Counted from the first letter of the stretch, positions 1-9,203 are shown. The stretch is 64,000 nucleotides of DNA from Sphingobacterium sp. R2 (GCF_040760075.1 NZ_CP142884.1:744001-808000), one strand, 5' to 3'. Numbers and translations: made by a program. Notes: generated from the letters alone by a model not told the origin.

Positions 1-1
1 A

Positions 2-79
2 ATTGAACGCATGAAAGAATATAAGTTTGATGTCATTGAGATCAACAAAGACCAAACATTATTCGAGTATTTGGTATAA
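2..79 (+). CDS. 3' end of an unidentified gene (partial)
   Basis: An open frame enters from the left edge and stops with TAA at 77-79, leaving 25 residues ending in DQTLFEYLV. The charged, helix-like tail gives no recognisable domain, so no function is assigned. It lies 70 bases upstream of the next gene on the same strand. Whether it is a real C-terminus cannot be decided without upstream sequence. Confidence 0.4.
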   Translation: MERMKEYKFDVIEINKDQTLFEYLV

Positions 80-149
80 AAATAAAAAGCAAAATTTTCA
101 TCACATAAAAATCTTATATTTAATTGTTTAATCAAAAAAATAAGCACAT

Positions 150-665
150 ATGAGAGTAGTAATTTTAGCAATTTTGACCTTAATAGGTCAGCTTACCTTT
201 GCGCAGACAGACAAAAGTAAACGACCAAGTCCTCCTGACAACACCAAGGTGACTACGGTCGATGGTATCACGATCGACATCAATTACAGCCGTCCATCAT
301 TAAAAGGCCGTCAATTGGGTGTTGATGTTGCCCCTATCGGTAAAGTATGGCGAACCGGAGCAAATGAAGCCACTACGATCGAATTCGATAAAGATGTATT
401 GGTTGAAGGCAAGAAATTGGCCGCTGGAAAATATAGTCTTTACAGTATCCCGGGCGAACATGAAACAACGCTCATGTTCAATAAAGTTTGGAATCAGTGG
501 GGAACGAAATATGATTCCAAAGAAGATGCCTTAAGCATTTCCGTCAGTAACGCAACAGCAAGTACCGCACAGGAACAATTTAAGATCAATGCCACTCCAC
601 AGGGAACAGTCTCCTTGGAGTGGGGAGCATATGTCGTACCCTTTACGGTTAAAGCGAGCAAATAG
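150..665 (+). CDS. DUF2911 domain secreted protein
   Basis: The 171-residue protein begins with a cleavable signal peptide (about residues 1-18, ending TFAQ). The rest is one DUF2911 domain, recognisable from YSRPSLKGR near residue 46 and the conserved GKVWRTGANEATTI stretch near residues 64-77. DUF2911 proteins are common exported proteins of Bacteroidota with no established biochemical role. The ATG at 150 directly precedes the signal peptide. A TATATTTA sequence at 115-122 is a possible -7 element. A strong hairpin terminator follows. It is probably monocistronic. The domain call is firm; the function is unknown. Confidence 0.85.
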   Translation: MRVVILAILTLIGQLTFAQTDKSKRPSPPDNTKVTTVDGITIDINYSRPSLKGRQLGVDVAPIGKVWRTGANEATTIEFDKDVLVEGKKLAAGKYSLYSIPGEHETTLMFNKVWNQWGTKYDSKEDALSISVSNATASTAQEQFKINATPQGTVSLEWGAYVVPFTVKASK

Positions 666-703
666 GTGCGATGCTTTCCAGTGAATCAAAATTTATTGCA
701 CAG

Positions 704-732
704 AAAAAGGGACTGATAGTAGTCCCTTTTTT
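704..732. terminator. Hairpin terminator between convergent genes
   Basis: An 11-bp stem (AAAAAGGGACT with AGTCCCTTTTT) encloses a 6-base loop. T runs on both sides allow it to serve the DUF2911 gene on + and the S9 peptidase gene on -. Confidence 0.8.
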
Positions 733-778
733 ATAACAACACCGTATCGTGCAGATCTTAATAGTTTTGGCCAGACAG

Positions 779-3181
779 TTAATTTTTCAAGTATTTTTGC
801 AAAAATTGATCCTGCTCCCACAGTAGATGGAATATATTTTCTTTGGCTACATACCCATGCGCTTCACGCGGCAAAATCACCATCCGCACAGGAGCTCCCA
901 AATTCTTTAGCGCCTGGAAATAGCGCTCGGTCTGCAAAGTAAACGTCCCGGGATTATTATCTGCTCCACCGTGAATCAATAACAGTGGTGTTTTCATCCG
1001 ATCAGCACTTACAAAAGGAGACATGGTCATATACAACGCGGGATCATCCCAGAAGTTTCGCTGCTCACTTTGAAAACCGAATGGTGTTAAGGTTCGATTA
1101 TATGCTCCAGAGCGTGCTATTCCCGCTGCAAACAATTTGGAATTGGACAACAAATGTGCTGTCATAAATGCACCATAGGAATGCCCGCCTACCGCAACTT
1201 TTTTTCGATCGATATAGCCCAGCTGGTCTACCGCATCGATTGCTGCCTCAGCATTAGCCACAAGTTGCTCAATAAAAGTATCATTCGGTTCTTTCGTCCC
1301 TTCCCCAACAATTGGGAAGGCAGCATTATCCAGTACAGCATACCCTTTAGATACCCAATAGATAAAAGAGCCATAACTTGGGAATGTAAACTCCTTCGGA
1401 TTGGCGGTATGCTGTCCAGCCGTATGCTTATCCTTGTATTCCCTTGGGTAAGCCCACATGAGCAATGGTAATTTTTCCTTTTTATTAAAATCATAACCTG
1501 CAGGCAGATAAAGCGTTCCCGAAAGCTCTACCCCATCGTTACGCTTGTAATTCAAAATCTCTTTATGAACTTTTTCCAAAGATTTGAACGGGTTTTCAAG
1601 AGCTGTTAGTGTCGTCTGTTTCCCAGATTTCATATTTTTCATGTAATAATTGGGGTAGATCGATGCTGATTGAAGCGAAATTAATAAATCCCCTGTTTTG
1701 GGATTCACTATTTGGGTAATACGTTCTTGTAGTGCGGATGCCGCTGCAGTGTACATTCGCTTTTTCTTTAAAGATTGTAAATTGAGCTCATCCACAAAGG
1801 GGAACTCGCCATCTTTCGTAAAACCTTTGCCCACAAATAAAACCTTATCTTTATCTATATACATGGAGTAAGTGCCTAAACTATTTCTTTCCGTATACAC
1901 GTCGCCAGGATCATTATATACGTCCTGACTGTTCCGATCGTGCAGCAGTTTGGATTCTCCTGTGGAAGGATTAACCACAAAAGTTTTCCTATTTCTAGTA
2001 TCATACCATTGCGAATGAACCAAGGCGTACTTCTCATTGCCCCATACGACACCGGCATAACGGTCTTTGGTTTTGAAAATAAGCTTTCCCGCCCCCTTGA
2101 AAGGGTATGACAAGGTATATAAGGCATCCCGAAACTCCGCCTCCTTATTGGCATCCCCGCCGTCAAGTGCTTCAACATAAGCTAAAGTAGCGGGTTGGTC
2201 GCTCCGCCAATGCCAGGCCCGCTTTCCCGAGCGTGTCGACGAAAACCCTTTCGGCATGACTTCCGTCAAAGGAGTCTCATTAACAAGCGTGATTTCTTTA
2301 CCAGTACGATCATAGATATGTACCTTTTGCGGAAAATACGATAGCGGAACCACATACGAATAGGGCTTCGTGATTGTCGATACCATCACATATTCGCCAC
2401 TCGGGGAAAAGCTGATCCCTGTATAAATGGCTTTGTCTTTAAAAGACGAAATTTTGCCGTCAAGATCCACAAGCTGCAGATTTGACTGCGCCAATGTTTC
2501 AAAGTTTGTCTCGTCCAATGGGCTCTTCAGCAAGTCCTGATACGTTCTCAACTGCGAAACCTTTCCATCGCTTGTTGAAACAACCGGTCCTTGCGGCAAA
2601 TCTTTGGAAGGATCCAACAGTGCAGGCCTATCCTGTGGCAGACTGGTAATCATTAAACCTGACGAATTTCTTAACCATTGAAAAGGTGCCGTCATTGTCC
2701 CATTCAAATTGTAATTGGTTAACTGTTTGACGTTCCGCGTAGCGAGATCAACAACAAACAAAGCTGTACCACTATCATTGCTATTGCTGAATGCCAAATA
2801 CTTATTGTCCGGAGAAAACGCAAAGTTGGATAGTGCCGCATTTTCTGGCATCCCGGCAAAGTCAGTATATTCAACATTTTGATCTATTTTTTTTAAGGTA
2901 ATCTTATCGTAAAAGAGCGTTGAACTCTCCATATATGTTTTCGGATTAATCCTTAATCCCGCCAGTTTCATTTCTTCCTGCCCCAATTCGGCCAGACTTT
3001 TATAAGTCGGGCGAAATGTATAAAGCATCCAATTTTTATCGCCTGAAATTTTCAGCTGAGGAGGGCGTACATAATCGGCTAACGCCAGAATTTCAGTAGA
3101 GGGCTTTTGAAAGGTAATGTTTTCTTGCGCTTTCGTTTGTAGTGAAGTTAATAGCAAGAGACCATAGAATAGTTTCTTCAT
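779..3181 (-). CDS. S9 family (prolyl oligopeptidase-like) exported peptidase
   Basis: An exported serine peptidase of the prolyl oligopeptidase clan. With the ATG at 3181 it has 800 residues and starts with the signal peptide MKKLFYGLLLLTSLQTKAQ. An upstream in-frame ATG at 3238 would put 19 polar residues before this signal and is unlikely to be the start. The N-terminal two thirds should form the beta-propeller. The C-terminal alpha/beta hydrolase shows the nucleophile motif GGHSYGA (Ser about 668), an Asp in HGGADNN (about 741) and a His in REAHGY (about 775). Length and layout match the Bacteroidota group often annotated as glutamyl or dipeptidyl aminopeptidase. It probably trims peptides in the periplasm; substrate specificity is not readable from the sequence. 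Confidence 0.88.
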   Translation of the reverse strand: MKKLFYGLLLLTSLQTKAQENITFQKPSTEILALADYVRPPQLKISGDKNWMLYTFRPTYKSLAELGQEEMKLAGLRINPKTYMESSTLFYDKITLKKIDQNVEYTDFAGMPENAALSNFAFSPDNKYLAFSNSNDSGTALFVVDLATRNVKQLTNYNLNGTMTAPFQWLRNSSGLMITSLPQDRPALLDPSKDLPQGPVVSTSDGKVSQLRTYQDLLKSPLDETNFETLAQSNLQLVDLDGKISSFKDKAIYTGISFSPSGEYVMVSTITKPYSYVVPLSYFPQKVHIYDRTGKEITLVNETPLTEVMPKGFSSTRSGKRAWHWRSDQPATLAYVEALDGGDANKEAEFRDALYTLSYPFKGAGKLIFKTKDRYAGVVWGNEKYALVHSQWYDTRNRKTFVVNPSTGESKLLHDRNSQDVYNDPGDVYTERNSLGTYSMYIDKDKVLFVGKGFTKDGEFPFVDELNLQSLKKKRMYTAAASALQERITQIVNPKTGDLLISLQSASIYPNYYMKNMKSGKQTTLTALENPFKSLEKVHKEILNYKRNDGVELSGTLYLPAGYDFNKKEKLPLLMWAYPREYKDKHTAGQHTANPKEFTFPSYGSFIYWVSKGYAVLDNAAFPIVGEGTKEPNDTFIEQLVANAEAAIDAVDQLGYIDRKKVAVGGHSYGAFMTAHLLSNSKLFAAGIARSGAYNRTLTPFGFQSEQRNFWDDPALYMTMSPFVSADRMKTPLLLIHGGADNNPGTFTLQTERYFQALKNLGAPVRMVILPREAHGYVAKENIFHLLWEQDQFLQKYLKN

Positions 3182-3315
3182 AAATTTATTTTTCAAATTA
3201 GGACAAAATAAACTAATAAAATATTCATTACGAAGCAAGATCTGTAGCTTTTTTATGACACTAAAATTAAACTTAAATCATTTGTAAAAAAGGGGTAAAA
3301 ATTACCAATTTAAAG

Positions 3316-3324
3316 TTATCCACA
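3316..3324 (+). promoter_or_regulatory. DnaA-box-like 9-mer
   Basis: TTATCCACA matches the standard bacterial DnaA box exactly. It lies about 325 bases upstream of the nrd operon. A single 9-mer can occur by chance, but a second site lies 88 bases downstream in reverse orientation. Confidence 0.4.
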
Positions 3325-3403
3325 TTTTTAAAACACACAAAATCAACGACTTGATCATAACAACCCGCTACAAACGCATGCTCTGTTAAACTTTTACCCA
3401 AAA

Positions 3404-3412
3404 TGTGGAAAA
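3404..3412 (-). promoter_or_regulatory. Second DnaA-box-like 9-mer, inverted
   Basis: TGTGGAAAA reads TTTTCCACA on the minus strand, within the relaxed DnaA box TTWTNCACA. It pairs with the box at 3316-3324 in the same non-coding region. Confidence 0.35.
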
Positions 3413-3585
3413 GTCGACCTACCGCATAGCAGGAAAATGTAGGATATTTGTTAAGCTAATAAAAGAATTAGCAACTCAATGAAGTTTTTTACGTATCAGA
3501 AACGGACCTTTCTATTTGATAAGTGTCTGTTTTCAGCGCCCGGCCTAACCTTAGGATCGGGATCCCCTATTCAAATTGATACAAT

Positions 3586-3593
3586 TAACTTCG
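3586..3593 (+). promoter_or_regulatory. Possible -7 element of the nrd operon
   Basis: TAACTTCG differs by one base from the TAACTTTG elements seen before mutL, fumC and the THUMP methyltransferase gene in this window. It is 48 bases upstream of the redoxin ATG. No clear -33 TTTG was found at the right distance. Confidence 0.3.
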
Positions 3594-3641
3594 TTCCGAG
3601 TTTTTCTATAAAGATTGGAATAAAAAAAATAAACAAGTAAC

Positions 3642-3875
3642 ATGGCAAGAATTATCAAATTTGAGAAAAACGATTGTGCCCCTTGCGCACAAGTATCGGC
3701 TTATTTGGATCAAAAAGGTATCCAATATGAAACGGTTAATCCTTTTGATGAACCAGACTTGGCCGCACGATTCAAAATCCGCACAGTACCTACTGTAATT
3801 GTGTTGGAAAATGAAGAGATTCAACACCGTATCATTGGCTTTAAACCAGAAGAATTGGCCGCCATTGCACTTTAA
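3642..3875 (+). CDS. Thioredoxin-like redoxin of the nrd operon (NrdH-like role)
   Basis: A 77-residue single-domain thioredoxin-fold protein with the redox motif CAPC at residues 12-15 and the cis-Pro segment TVPTVIV near residues 48-54. By position, first in an operon with nrdI, nrdE and nrdF, it likely re-reduces the class Ib reductase, the job done by NrdH elsewhere. The motif is not the classical NrdH CVQC or CMQC, so it may be a short thioredoxin doing the NrdH job. The nrdI ATG follows after 34 bases. The role is inferred from context; the fold and motif are seen directly. Confidence 0.75.
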   Translation: MARIIKFEKNDCAPCAQVSAYLDQKGIQYETVNPFDEPDLAARFKIRTVPTVIVLENEEIQHRIIGFKPEELAAIAL

Positions 3876-3909
3876 TAAATTCAGCGTATCATTTAAACCA
3901 AACAACAAC

Positions 3910-4317
3910 ATGATACACATTTATTATGATTCCAAAACGGGCAACGTACAGCGTTTTATGGATAAGGTCGCTCAAATAACAGGCTGGCAAATCCATAAAA
4001 TAACCCGCGATTTGAAGGTAGAAGACCCTGGCCATTTGGTCACTTTCACCACAAATTTTGGGCAGGTACCCGATAACACAGTAGAATTCATGAAACGCGA
4101 AGCTAAAAACATCTATTCTGTTACTTCCAGCGGTAATCGCAATTGGGGGCCGAATTATGGCTTGGCAGCTGATCGCATTTCACAAGATTTCGACATTCCA
4201 CTGGCATTCAAATTTGAACTGTCCGGAACAATGGAAGACATTAATCAATTTATTGACATCTTAAAGAACTTTTGCGATGGTAGCAAACGAAGTAGCAAAA
4301 AACTGGATATTGCTTAA
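3910..4317 (+). CDS. nrdI: NrdI flavodoxin-like protein, class Ib RNR cofactor maturase
   Basis: A 135-residue flavodoxin-like protein. NrdI supplies the oxidant that assembles the dimanganese-tyrosyl radical in NrdF. The FMN phosphate loop appears as DSKTGNVQRF (about residues 6-15). The family signatures NFGQVPDNTVEF (mid-protein) and SSGNRNWGPNYGLAAD (about residues 77-92) are present. An ATG at 3910 gives the canonical start; the longer frame from 3799 runs back through the redoxin gene and is not credible. The next gene, nrdE, begins about 10 bases after the stop or overlaps the end. The last dozen residues are basic and poorly conserved in appearance. Confidence 0.92.
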   Translation: MIHIYYDSKTGNVQRFMDKVAQITGWQIHKITRDLKVEDPGHLVTFTTNFGQVPDNTVEFMKREAKNIYSVTSSGNRNWGPNYGLAADRISQDFDIPLAFKFELSGTMEDINQFIDILKNFCDGSKRSSKKLDIA

Positions 4318-4327
4318 TAATGAAATC

Positions 4328-6382
4328 ATGATTAAGCATGATGACGAATTCAGCTTACATAAAGATAAGGAAGCAGTTCGTGCCTATTTCTTGGAATATG
4401 TAAATAAGAACACGGTGTTCTTTTATACATTGAAAGAAAAAATAGACTATTTGGTAGAGAACAACTATTATATTGACTTTTACCAATGGTTTACATTTGA
4501 AGAAATGGAAGAAGTATTCAACTATGTATACGCTAAAAAATTCCGTTTTGAGTCTTTTATGGCGGCCTTCAAGTTCTTCCAGAGCTACGCTTTGCGTGAC
4601 GATTCTGGTGAGAAGTTCCTAGAACGCTATGAAGACCGCGTTGTTGCTGTTTCCCTATTCTTGGCAAGAGAAGAAGGCGTAAAAAAAGCAATTGAATACG
4701 CCGAAATCATGATCAATCAAGAATACCAGCCGGCGACACCTACCTTCTTAAATGCAGGAAAGAAGCGCTCTGGTGAATTGGTTTCTTGTTTCCTTGATGA
4801 AATCGGTGACAACTTAAATGGTATTGGTTACGCTGTTGATTCCGCTATGAAGTTATCTTCTATCGGTGGTGGCGTATCGTTCAATATCTCCAAAATCCGT
4901 GCTCGTGGCGAGGCAATCAAAGGTGTTGAAGGTCGTGCGGGCGGTGTACTTCCTATTATGAAAATTATGGAAGACACATTCTCCTATGCCAATCAATTGG
5001 GACAGCGTCCAGGTGCAGGTGCCGTATATCTTAATATTTTCCACTCCGATATTGAAGAGTTTTTGGATTGTAAAAAGATCAATGTTGACGAAAAGGTACG
5101 TATCAAATCCTTGTCTATCGGTATTATCGTGCCTGATAAATTCATGGAATTGGCAGAAAAAGATGAACCTTGTTATTTGATCTATCCACATACCGTCATG
5201 CAAGAGTATGGACAATTCCTGGACGAGATGGATATGGACAAAATGTACGACGAATTGATCACGAATCCAAATGTGAAAAAGAAAAAGATCAATGCCCGTC
5301 ACCTCTTGGTTAAGATTGCACAGACACAAAAAGAATCCGGTTACCCGTATATATTTTTTAAAGAGAATACCAACCGTGTCCATGCGTTGAATGAAATCGG
5401 TCAGGTAAAATTCTCTAACCTATGTACGGAGATCATGCAGGTATCTCAAGTATCCGACATTGAGATCTATGGCAAACAAGATACCATCCGTTATGGCATC
5501 TCCTGTAACTTAGGCTCTTTAAATATTGCGACTGTAATGGACAACAAACGTATCAAAGAGACCGTAAAAACGGCTATGCGTGCGTTGACTGTCGTTACCG
5601 ACGTAACTAATATCGATATGGTTCCTTCGATTGCCAAAGCCAATCGCGAGTTGCATTCCGTTGGACTGGGTGCGATGAACTTACACGGTTATCTTGCAAA
5701 AAGCTTCATCATGTACGAGTCTAACGAAGCATTGGATTTTGCCAATACGTTCTTTATGATGATGAACTATTATTCATTGGAAGCATCCATGGAAATTGCC
5801 AAAGAACGTGGTAAAACATTTGTTGGATTTGAAAAATCAGCCTATGCTGACGGCACCTATTTCGATAACTATGTCAACCGCGATTACATGCCAAAGACAG
5901 CTAAGGTAACAGAGTTATTCGAAGGAATACATATTCCAACGGTGGAAGATTGGTTAGCATTAAAAGCACAAATCAAAGAACATGGCATCTACCATGCTTA
6001 CCGCTTGGCTATTGCTCCAAATCAGTCGACTTCCTATATCATGAATGCTACTGCATCGGTTATGCCTATTGTAGATATCATTGAAGTACGTGAATATGGC
6101 GACAGCACAACTTACTATCCAATGCCATATTTGACAAATGATAATTATTTCTATTTCAAATCGGCATATGATATGGATCAATTCAAGGTATTGAAGCTGA
6201 TTTCAGTCATTCAACGTCATATCGATCAGGGTGTATCCACTATTTTGCATACCAACTCAAAAGATTCGACGAGAGATTTATCGAGATATTATATCTATGC
6301 ACATAAACTAGGGTTAAAATCCCTCTATTACACACGGACAAGAAAATCAACGATTGACGAATGTGTCTCTTGTTCAGCTTAA
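4328..6382 (+). CDS. nrdE: Class Ib ribonucleoside-diphosphate reductase, large subunit
   Basis: The catalytic alpha subunit, reducing ribonucleoside diphosphates to deoxyribonucleotides. With the ATG at 4328 it is 684 residues, the usual size for NrdE, and has no N-terminal ATP cone. Seen motifs include the substrate/active-site Cys in GELVSCFLDEIGDN, the NLCTEI and ISCNLGSLNIA stretches containing the second catalytic Cys, the radical-transfer Tyr-rich C-terminal region, and the terminal CVSCSA pair that exchanges disulfides with the redoxin. An alternative in-frame ATG at 4277 would overlap nrdI by 41 bases; the later start is preferred because it follows the nrdI stop. nrdF follows after 44 bases. 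Confidence 0.95.
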   Translation: MIKHDDEFSLHKDKEAVRAYFLEYVNKNTVFFYTLKEKIDYLVENNYYIDFYQWFTFEEMEEVFNYVYAKKFRFESFMAAFKFFQSYALRDDSGEKFLERYEDRVVAVSLFLAREEGVKKAIEYAEIMINQEYQPATPTFLNAGKKRSGELVSCFLDEIGDNLNGIGYAVDSAMKLSSIGGGVSFNISKIRARGEAIKGVEGRAGGVLPIMKIMEDTFSYANQLGQRPGAGAVYLNIFHSDIEEFLDCKKINVDEKVRIKSLSIGIIVPDKFMELAEKDEPCYLIYPHTVMQEYGQFLDEMDMDKMYDELITNPNVKKKKINARHLLVKIAQTQKESGYPYIFFKENTNRVHALNEIGQVKFSNLCTEIMQVSQVSDIEIYGKQDTIRYGISCNLGSLNIATVMDNKRIKETVKTAMRALTVVTDVTNIDMVPSIAKANRELHSVGLGAMNLHGYLAKSFIMYESNEALDFANTFFMMMNYYSLEASMEIAKERGKTFVGFEKSAYADGTYFDNYVNRDYMPKTAKVTELFEGIHIPTVEDWLALKAQIKEHGIYHAYRLAIAPNQSTSYIMNATASVMPIVDIIEVREYGDSTTYYPMPYLTNDNYFYFKSAYDMDQFKVLKLISVIQRHIDQGVSTILHTNSKDSTRDLSRYYIYAHKLGLKSLYYTRTRKSTIDECVSCSA

Positions 6383-6426
6383 TTTTGCGATTTGGTAAAC
6401 TAAATGCCTAATACTTTAAACTAAAA

Positions 6427-7413
6427 ATGAGTAAAACATATAAAGCCGTCAACTGGAATACCCCCGAGAACGATTATGTATTAATGTTCTGGGAACAAAA
6501 TATCCGTCAATTCTGGATCGACACAGAATACATTCCATCGAAAGATATTGATAGTTGGAAACGTATCAGTCCAGAAATGAAAGATGCGTATAAAAAAGCA
6601 TTGGGTGGCTTAACCTTATTGGATACCCTTCAGAGTCATACGGGTATGCCTAAGATCATCGATCACATCGACACATTACAGAATAAAGCGGTATTGTCCT
6701 ATATGTGTATGATGGAAGCTATCCATGCAAAATCGTATTCTACTATTTTCACGACAGTTTCTACAACTGCTGAAATCAACGATATTTTCGAATGGGTTCA
6801 GCAAAATAAATACTTGCAATACAAAGCGCAAACAATCGATGGTTATTATCGTGCGATCGATAAAGAAGACGCTTCAGAAGAAGAAATCTATATGGCGATG
6901 GCTTCTTCGGTATTATTGGAGTCCTTCCTGTTCTATTCCGGATTCTTCCTACCATTATGGTTATGTGGACAAGGGGAGATGGTCGCATCAGCTGATATCA
7001 TTAAAAAAATCATCGCTGATGAATCGATACATGGCGTATTCGTAGGATTGATCGCTCAAGATCAATTCAAAAAACTAAAAAATCAAGATCAGGTCAAAGC
7101 ACGTTTCTTGGCACTTCTTTACAATTTATATGAAAATGAATTGAAATATACCGAAGAGATCTATACCGAAGTAGGTTTAACTGCCGAGGTGAAAGAATAT
7201 GTTCGTTATAATGCCAACAAAGCGTTAATGAATCTTGGATTTGATCCGATCTTCGAAGTAAAACAGGTTAATCCAATCGTATTGAATGGATTGAATACCG
7301 AGACAACACAACATGATTTCTTCTCCAAGAAATCAACGAACTACGAAAAAGCAACTGAGATTGTTCATCTAAAAGATGATGACTTTAAAATGGATGTGGT
7401 CGTAGATATATAA
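6427..7413 (+). CDS. nrdF: Class Ib ribonucleoside-diphosphate reductase, small subunit
   Basis: The radical-bearing beta subunit, 328 residues. The metal ligands of the class are all visible: D66, E97, H100, E165, E199 and H202, with the radical tyrosine at Y104 in EAIHAKSY. The spacing E-x2-H-x3-Y is that of NrdF. The presence of nrdI in the same operon supports a Mn2 cofactor assembled through NrdI. It is the last gene of the redoxin-nrdI-nrdE-nrdF operon and is followed by a strong terminator. Confidence 0.95.
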   Translation: MSKTYKAVNWNTPENDYVLMFWEQNIRQFWIDTEYIPSKDIDSWKRISPEMKDAYKKALGGLTLLDTLQSHTGMPKIIDHIDTLQNKAVLSYMCMMEAIHAKSYSTIFTTVSTTAEINDIFEWVQQNKYLQYKAQTIDGYYRAIDKEDASEEEIYMAMASSVLLESFLFYSGFFLPLWLCGQGEMVASADIIKKIIADESIHGVFVGLIAQDQFKKLKNQDQVKARFLALLYNLYENELKYTEEIYTEVGLTAEVKEYVRYNANKALMNLGFDPIFEVKQVNPIVLNGLNTETTQHDFFSKKSTNYEKATEIVHLKDDDFKMDVVVDI

Positions 7414-7430
7414 TACTGGCGATAGCGTCA

Positions 7431-7466
7431 AAAAGCCGTTAAGAATTGATCTTAACGGCTTTTTTT
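7431..7466 (+). terminator. Terminator of the nrd operon
   Basis: A 13-bp perfect stem (AAAAGCCGTTAAG with CTTAACGGCTTTT), a 7-base loop and a T run, 17 bases after the nrdF stop. Confidence 0.9.
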
Positions 7467-7597
7467 ATGTGGCTCTGGTGCCCGGCCAATTCTGAACAAT
7501 CAGACTGAGTTTTTTCCTGAAGGAGCATTAGACAAAGCGCCGCTTCTAAAATAACTTTGCTGATTCTGGATTTTCACCTACAAATCACTTTAGATAA

Positions 7598-7625
7598 TCA
7601 TGGCTATCCATTTTGATAGCCATGA
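7598..7625 (-). terminator. Hairpin downstream of susD
   Basis: An 11-bp perfect stem (TCATGGCTATC with GATAGCCATGA) around a 6-base loop, 15 bases beyond the susD stop. It lacks a T run on the minus strand, so it may instead be an mRNA-stabilising 3' hairpin. Confidence 0.5.
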
Positions 7626-7640
7626 CTACTATTGAAAGAT

Positions 7641-9203
7641 CTATTGATACCCTGGATTCTGCGTCAATTTATTGTTGCGTTGAATCTCATCAGGTGAAAT
7701 AGGCCATAAGAGGTCGGATTCTTTAAATGTCGCACCAGATGCGTTTTTCGCACCAATAAGCGGAACAAAATCTACTTTTCCGGCTTCTGTTGTGGAGATC
7801 ACAGGGAACATTTTCGTTCTCAAAATATCATCCCACATTTTAAATTCTAACGGAAACTCACGAAGACGTTCTTTCCAGCACTCTTTGACAAAATTTTCTG
7901 CTGATAATCCTTGTAGCTCAGTCGTGAAAGCAGCAACAGATTTTCCTTCTGTGTTTGCACGTGCTTTGACCTGCGCCAGATAACCCGCTGCTTCTGCACT
8001 TACACCTGTTGATTTAGCAATACCCTCAGCAGCAATCAATAAGGCTTCAGGGAAACGGTAGAAATTCCAGTCCTTCGTACCCCGCCCAGTTACGGTAGCT
8101 GCCTGCTCATCAAAATAATACCAAATACCAGGCACGTCAGATGTCCAGGTTTTGCCATTTACTGGATTGGTATATTTCCAATGGAAAAACTGATTCGGTT
8201 GAATACGTAAATCTTTTGTATTATAAACATTCAAGAATTGATTAGTAGGACCATAAACCCTTTCAAAAATTGAATATTTGTCGAAAACAGCAGTTGCTGA
8301 AGAATTAAAGGCGTAAGTTGTCCACCAACCACTATTATTGATTGTAGCGTCGTATTCTTGTGCGTAAATCACTTCTTCAAGGTCGTCAGTGGTGCGCAAT
8401 TTGTTGTATGCACTATTAAATGCCATATCCACATTGGTAGTCATTTTATGGGGTGAATTGATGACAACCTTAGCTGCATCAGCCGCCTCAGCATATTTAC
8501 CTTGTTGTAAATACACATTTGCGAGAGTCATAGCTGCGACATATTTACCTACTCGATGTCCTCTTGCAGCAAACGTAGTGGCAGGCAAATCAGCAACAGC
8601 ATCTTTCAAATCGGTTTCAATCAGCTCGTATACTTTTGCAACATCCGTACGGTTTAGGTAAAGTTCATCAGCCAATGTCTCATTTGGTTTAACGGATAGA
8701 GGGATTGCGCCAAAGGTCTTAACAAGATAAAAATAATTAAACGCCCTGAAGAATTTAGTTTCAGCCAATAAGGTCTTTTTTCTGGACTCATCCATATTAA
8801 TTCCAGGTATATATTTTACACCTGCATTGGCAATATTAATTGCTTTGTAGCTTTCGTCCCAAATGGTATTCATGGTACTTGACACCACACTAGTATTTTG
8901 TTGCCTTGTCAACTGCCGTGCAAATAGACAGATTTGTTCTTGACCTTCATAGGAATTGATAAAATAACCAGTTAACATCGTATTTATTGAAGCTGTAGGG
9001 CCTACATAAGCACTTGCAGCAACAGAATAGCGAGATGGTGCCCCCCTACGGTAAAGTGAATTCACTGTAGCCATCGCCTGACCATCATTGGCATAATATT
9101 GTTCTAAGGATAAATTGGACCTTGGCTCCTCTTCCAAAAATTTATTGCAAGATGTTGTCAACGCCATGCCGGCTAGCAACAACATAAATAATTTATTTTT
9201 CAT
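7641..9203 (-). CDS. RagB/SusD family nutrient-uptake lipoprotein
   Basis: A surface glycan- or nutrient-binding lipoprotein that caps a SusC transporter. The 520-residue protein starts with a lipoprotein signal (MKNKLFMLLLAGMALTTSC, lipid-modified Cys19), followed by the usual acidic NKFLEEEP stretch. The N-terminal TPR-like half includes KFFRAFNYFYLVKTFGAIPL, and the C-terminal SusD domain ends near WPISPDEIQRN and TQNPGYQ, both typical of the family. It lies 17 bases after susC and is surely co-transcribed. No glycoside hydrolase adjoins the pair, so the ligand cannot be predicted. Confidence 0.93.
   Translation of the reverse strand: MKNKLFMLLLAGMALTTSCNKFLEEEPRSNLSLEQYYANDGQAMATVNSLYRRGAPSRYSVAASAYVGPTASINTMLTGYFINSYEGQEQICLFARQLTRQQNTSVVSSTMNTIWDESYKAINIANAGVKYIPGINMDESRKKTLLAETKFFRAFNYFYLVKTFGAIPLSVKPNETLADELYLNRTDVAKVYELIETDLKDAVADLPATTFAARGHRVGKYVAAMTLANVYLQQGKYAEAADAAKVVINSPHKMTTNVDMAFNSAYNKLRTTDDLEEVIYAQEYDATINNSGWWTTYAFNSSATAVFDKYSIFERVYGPTNQFLNVYNTKDLRIQPNQFFHWKYTNPVNGKTWTSDVPGIWYYFDEQAATVTGRGTKDWNFYRFPEALLIAAEGIAKSTGVSAEAAGYLAQVKARANTEGKSVAAFTTELQGLSAENFVKECWKERLREFPLEFKMWDDILRTKMFPVISTTEAGKVDFVPLIGAKNASGATFKESDLLWPISPDEIQRNNKLTQNPGYQ

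Larger units (their letters stand above)
3182..3641. other. Intergenic region upstream of the nrd operon
   Basis: A 460-base gap between the S9 peptidase start on - and the first nrd gene on +. It holds two DnaA-box-like 9-mers (3316-3324 and 3404-3412) and a weak promoter candidate (TAACTTCG at 3586-3593). I found no convincing open frame or RNA gene. It probably contains divergent promoters. Confidence 0.5.

Noticed and set aside
3606..3920. Minus-strand open frame covering the redoxin gene
   Set aside because: The + strand thioredoxin-like gene with CAPC and the operon context explains the region; the reverse product has no motif.
4853..5383. Long antisense open frame within nrdE
   Set aside because: It is a shadow of a highly conserved gene on +, and its translation is His/Phe/Ile-rich with no domain.
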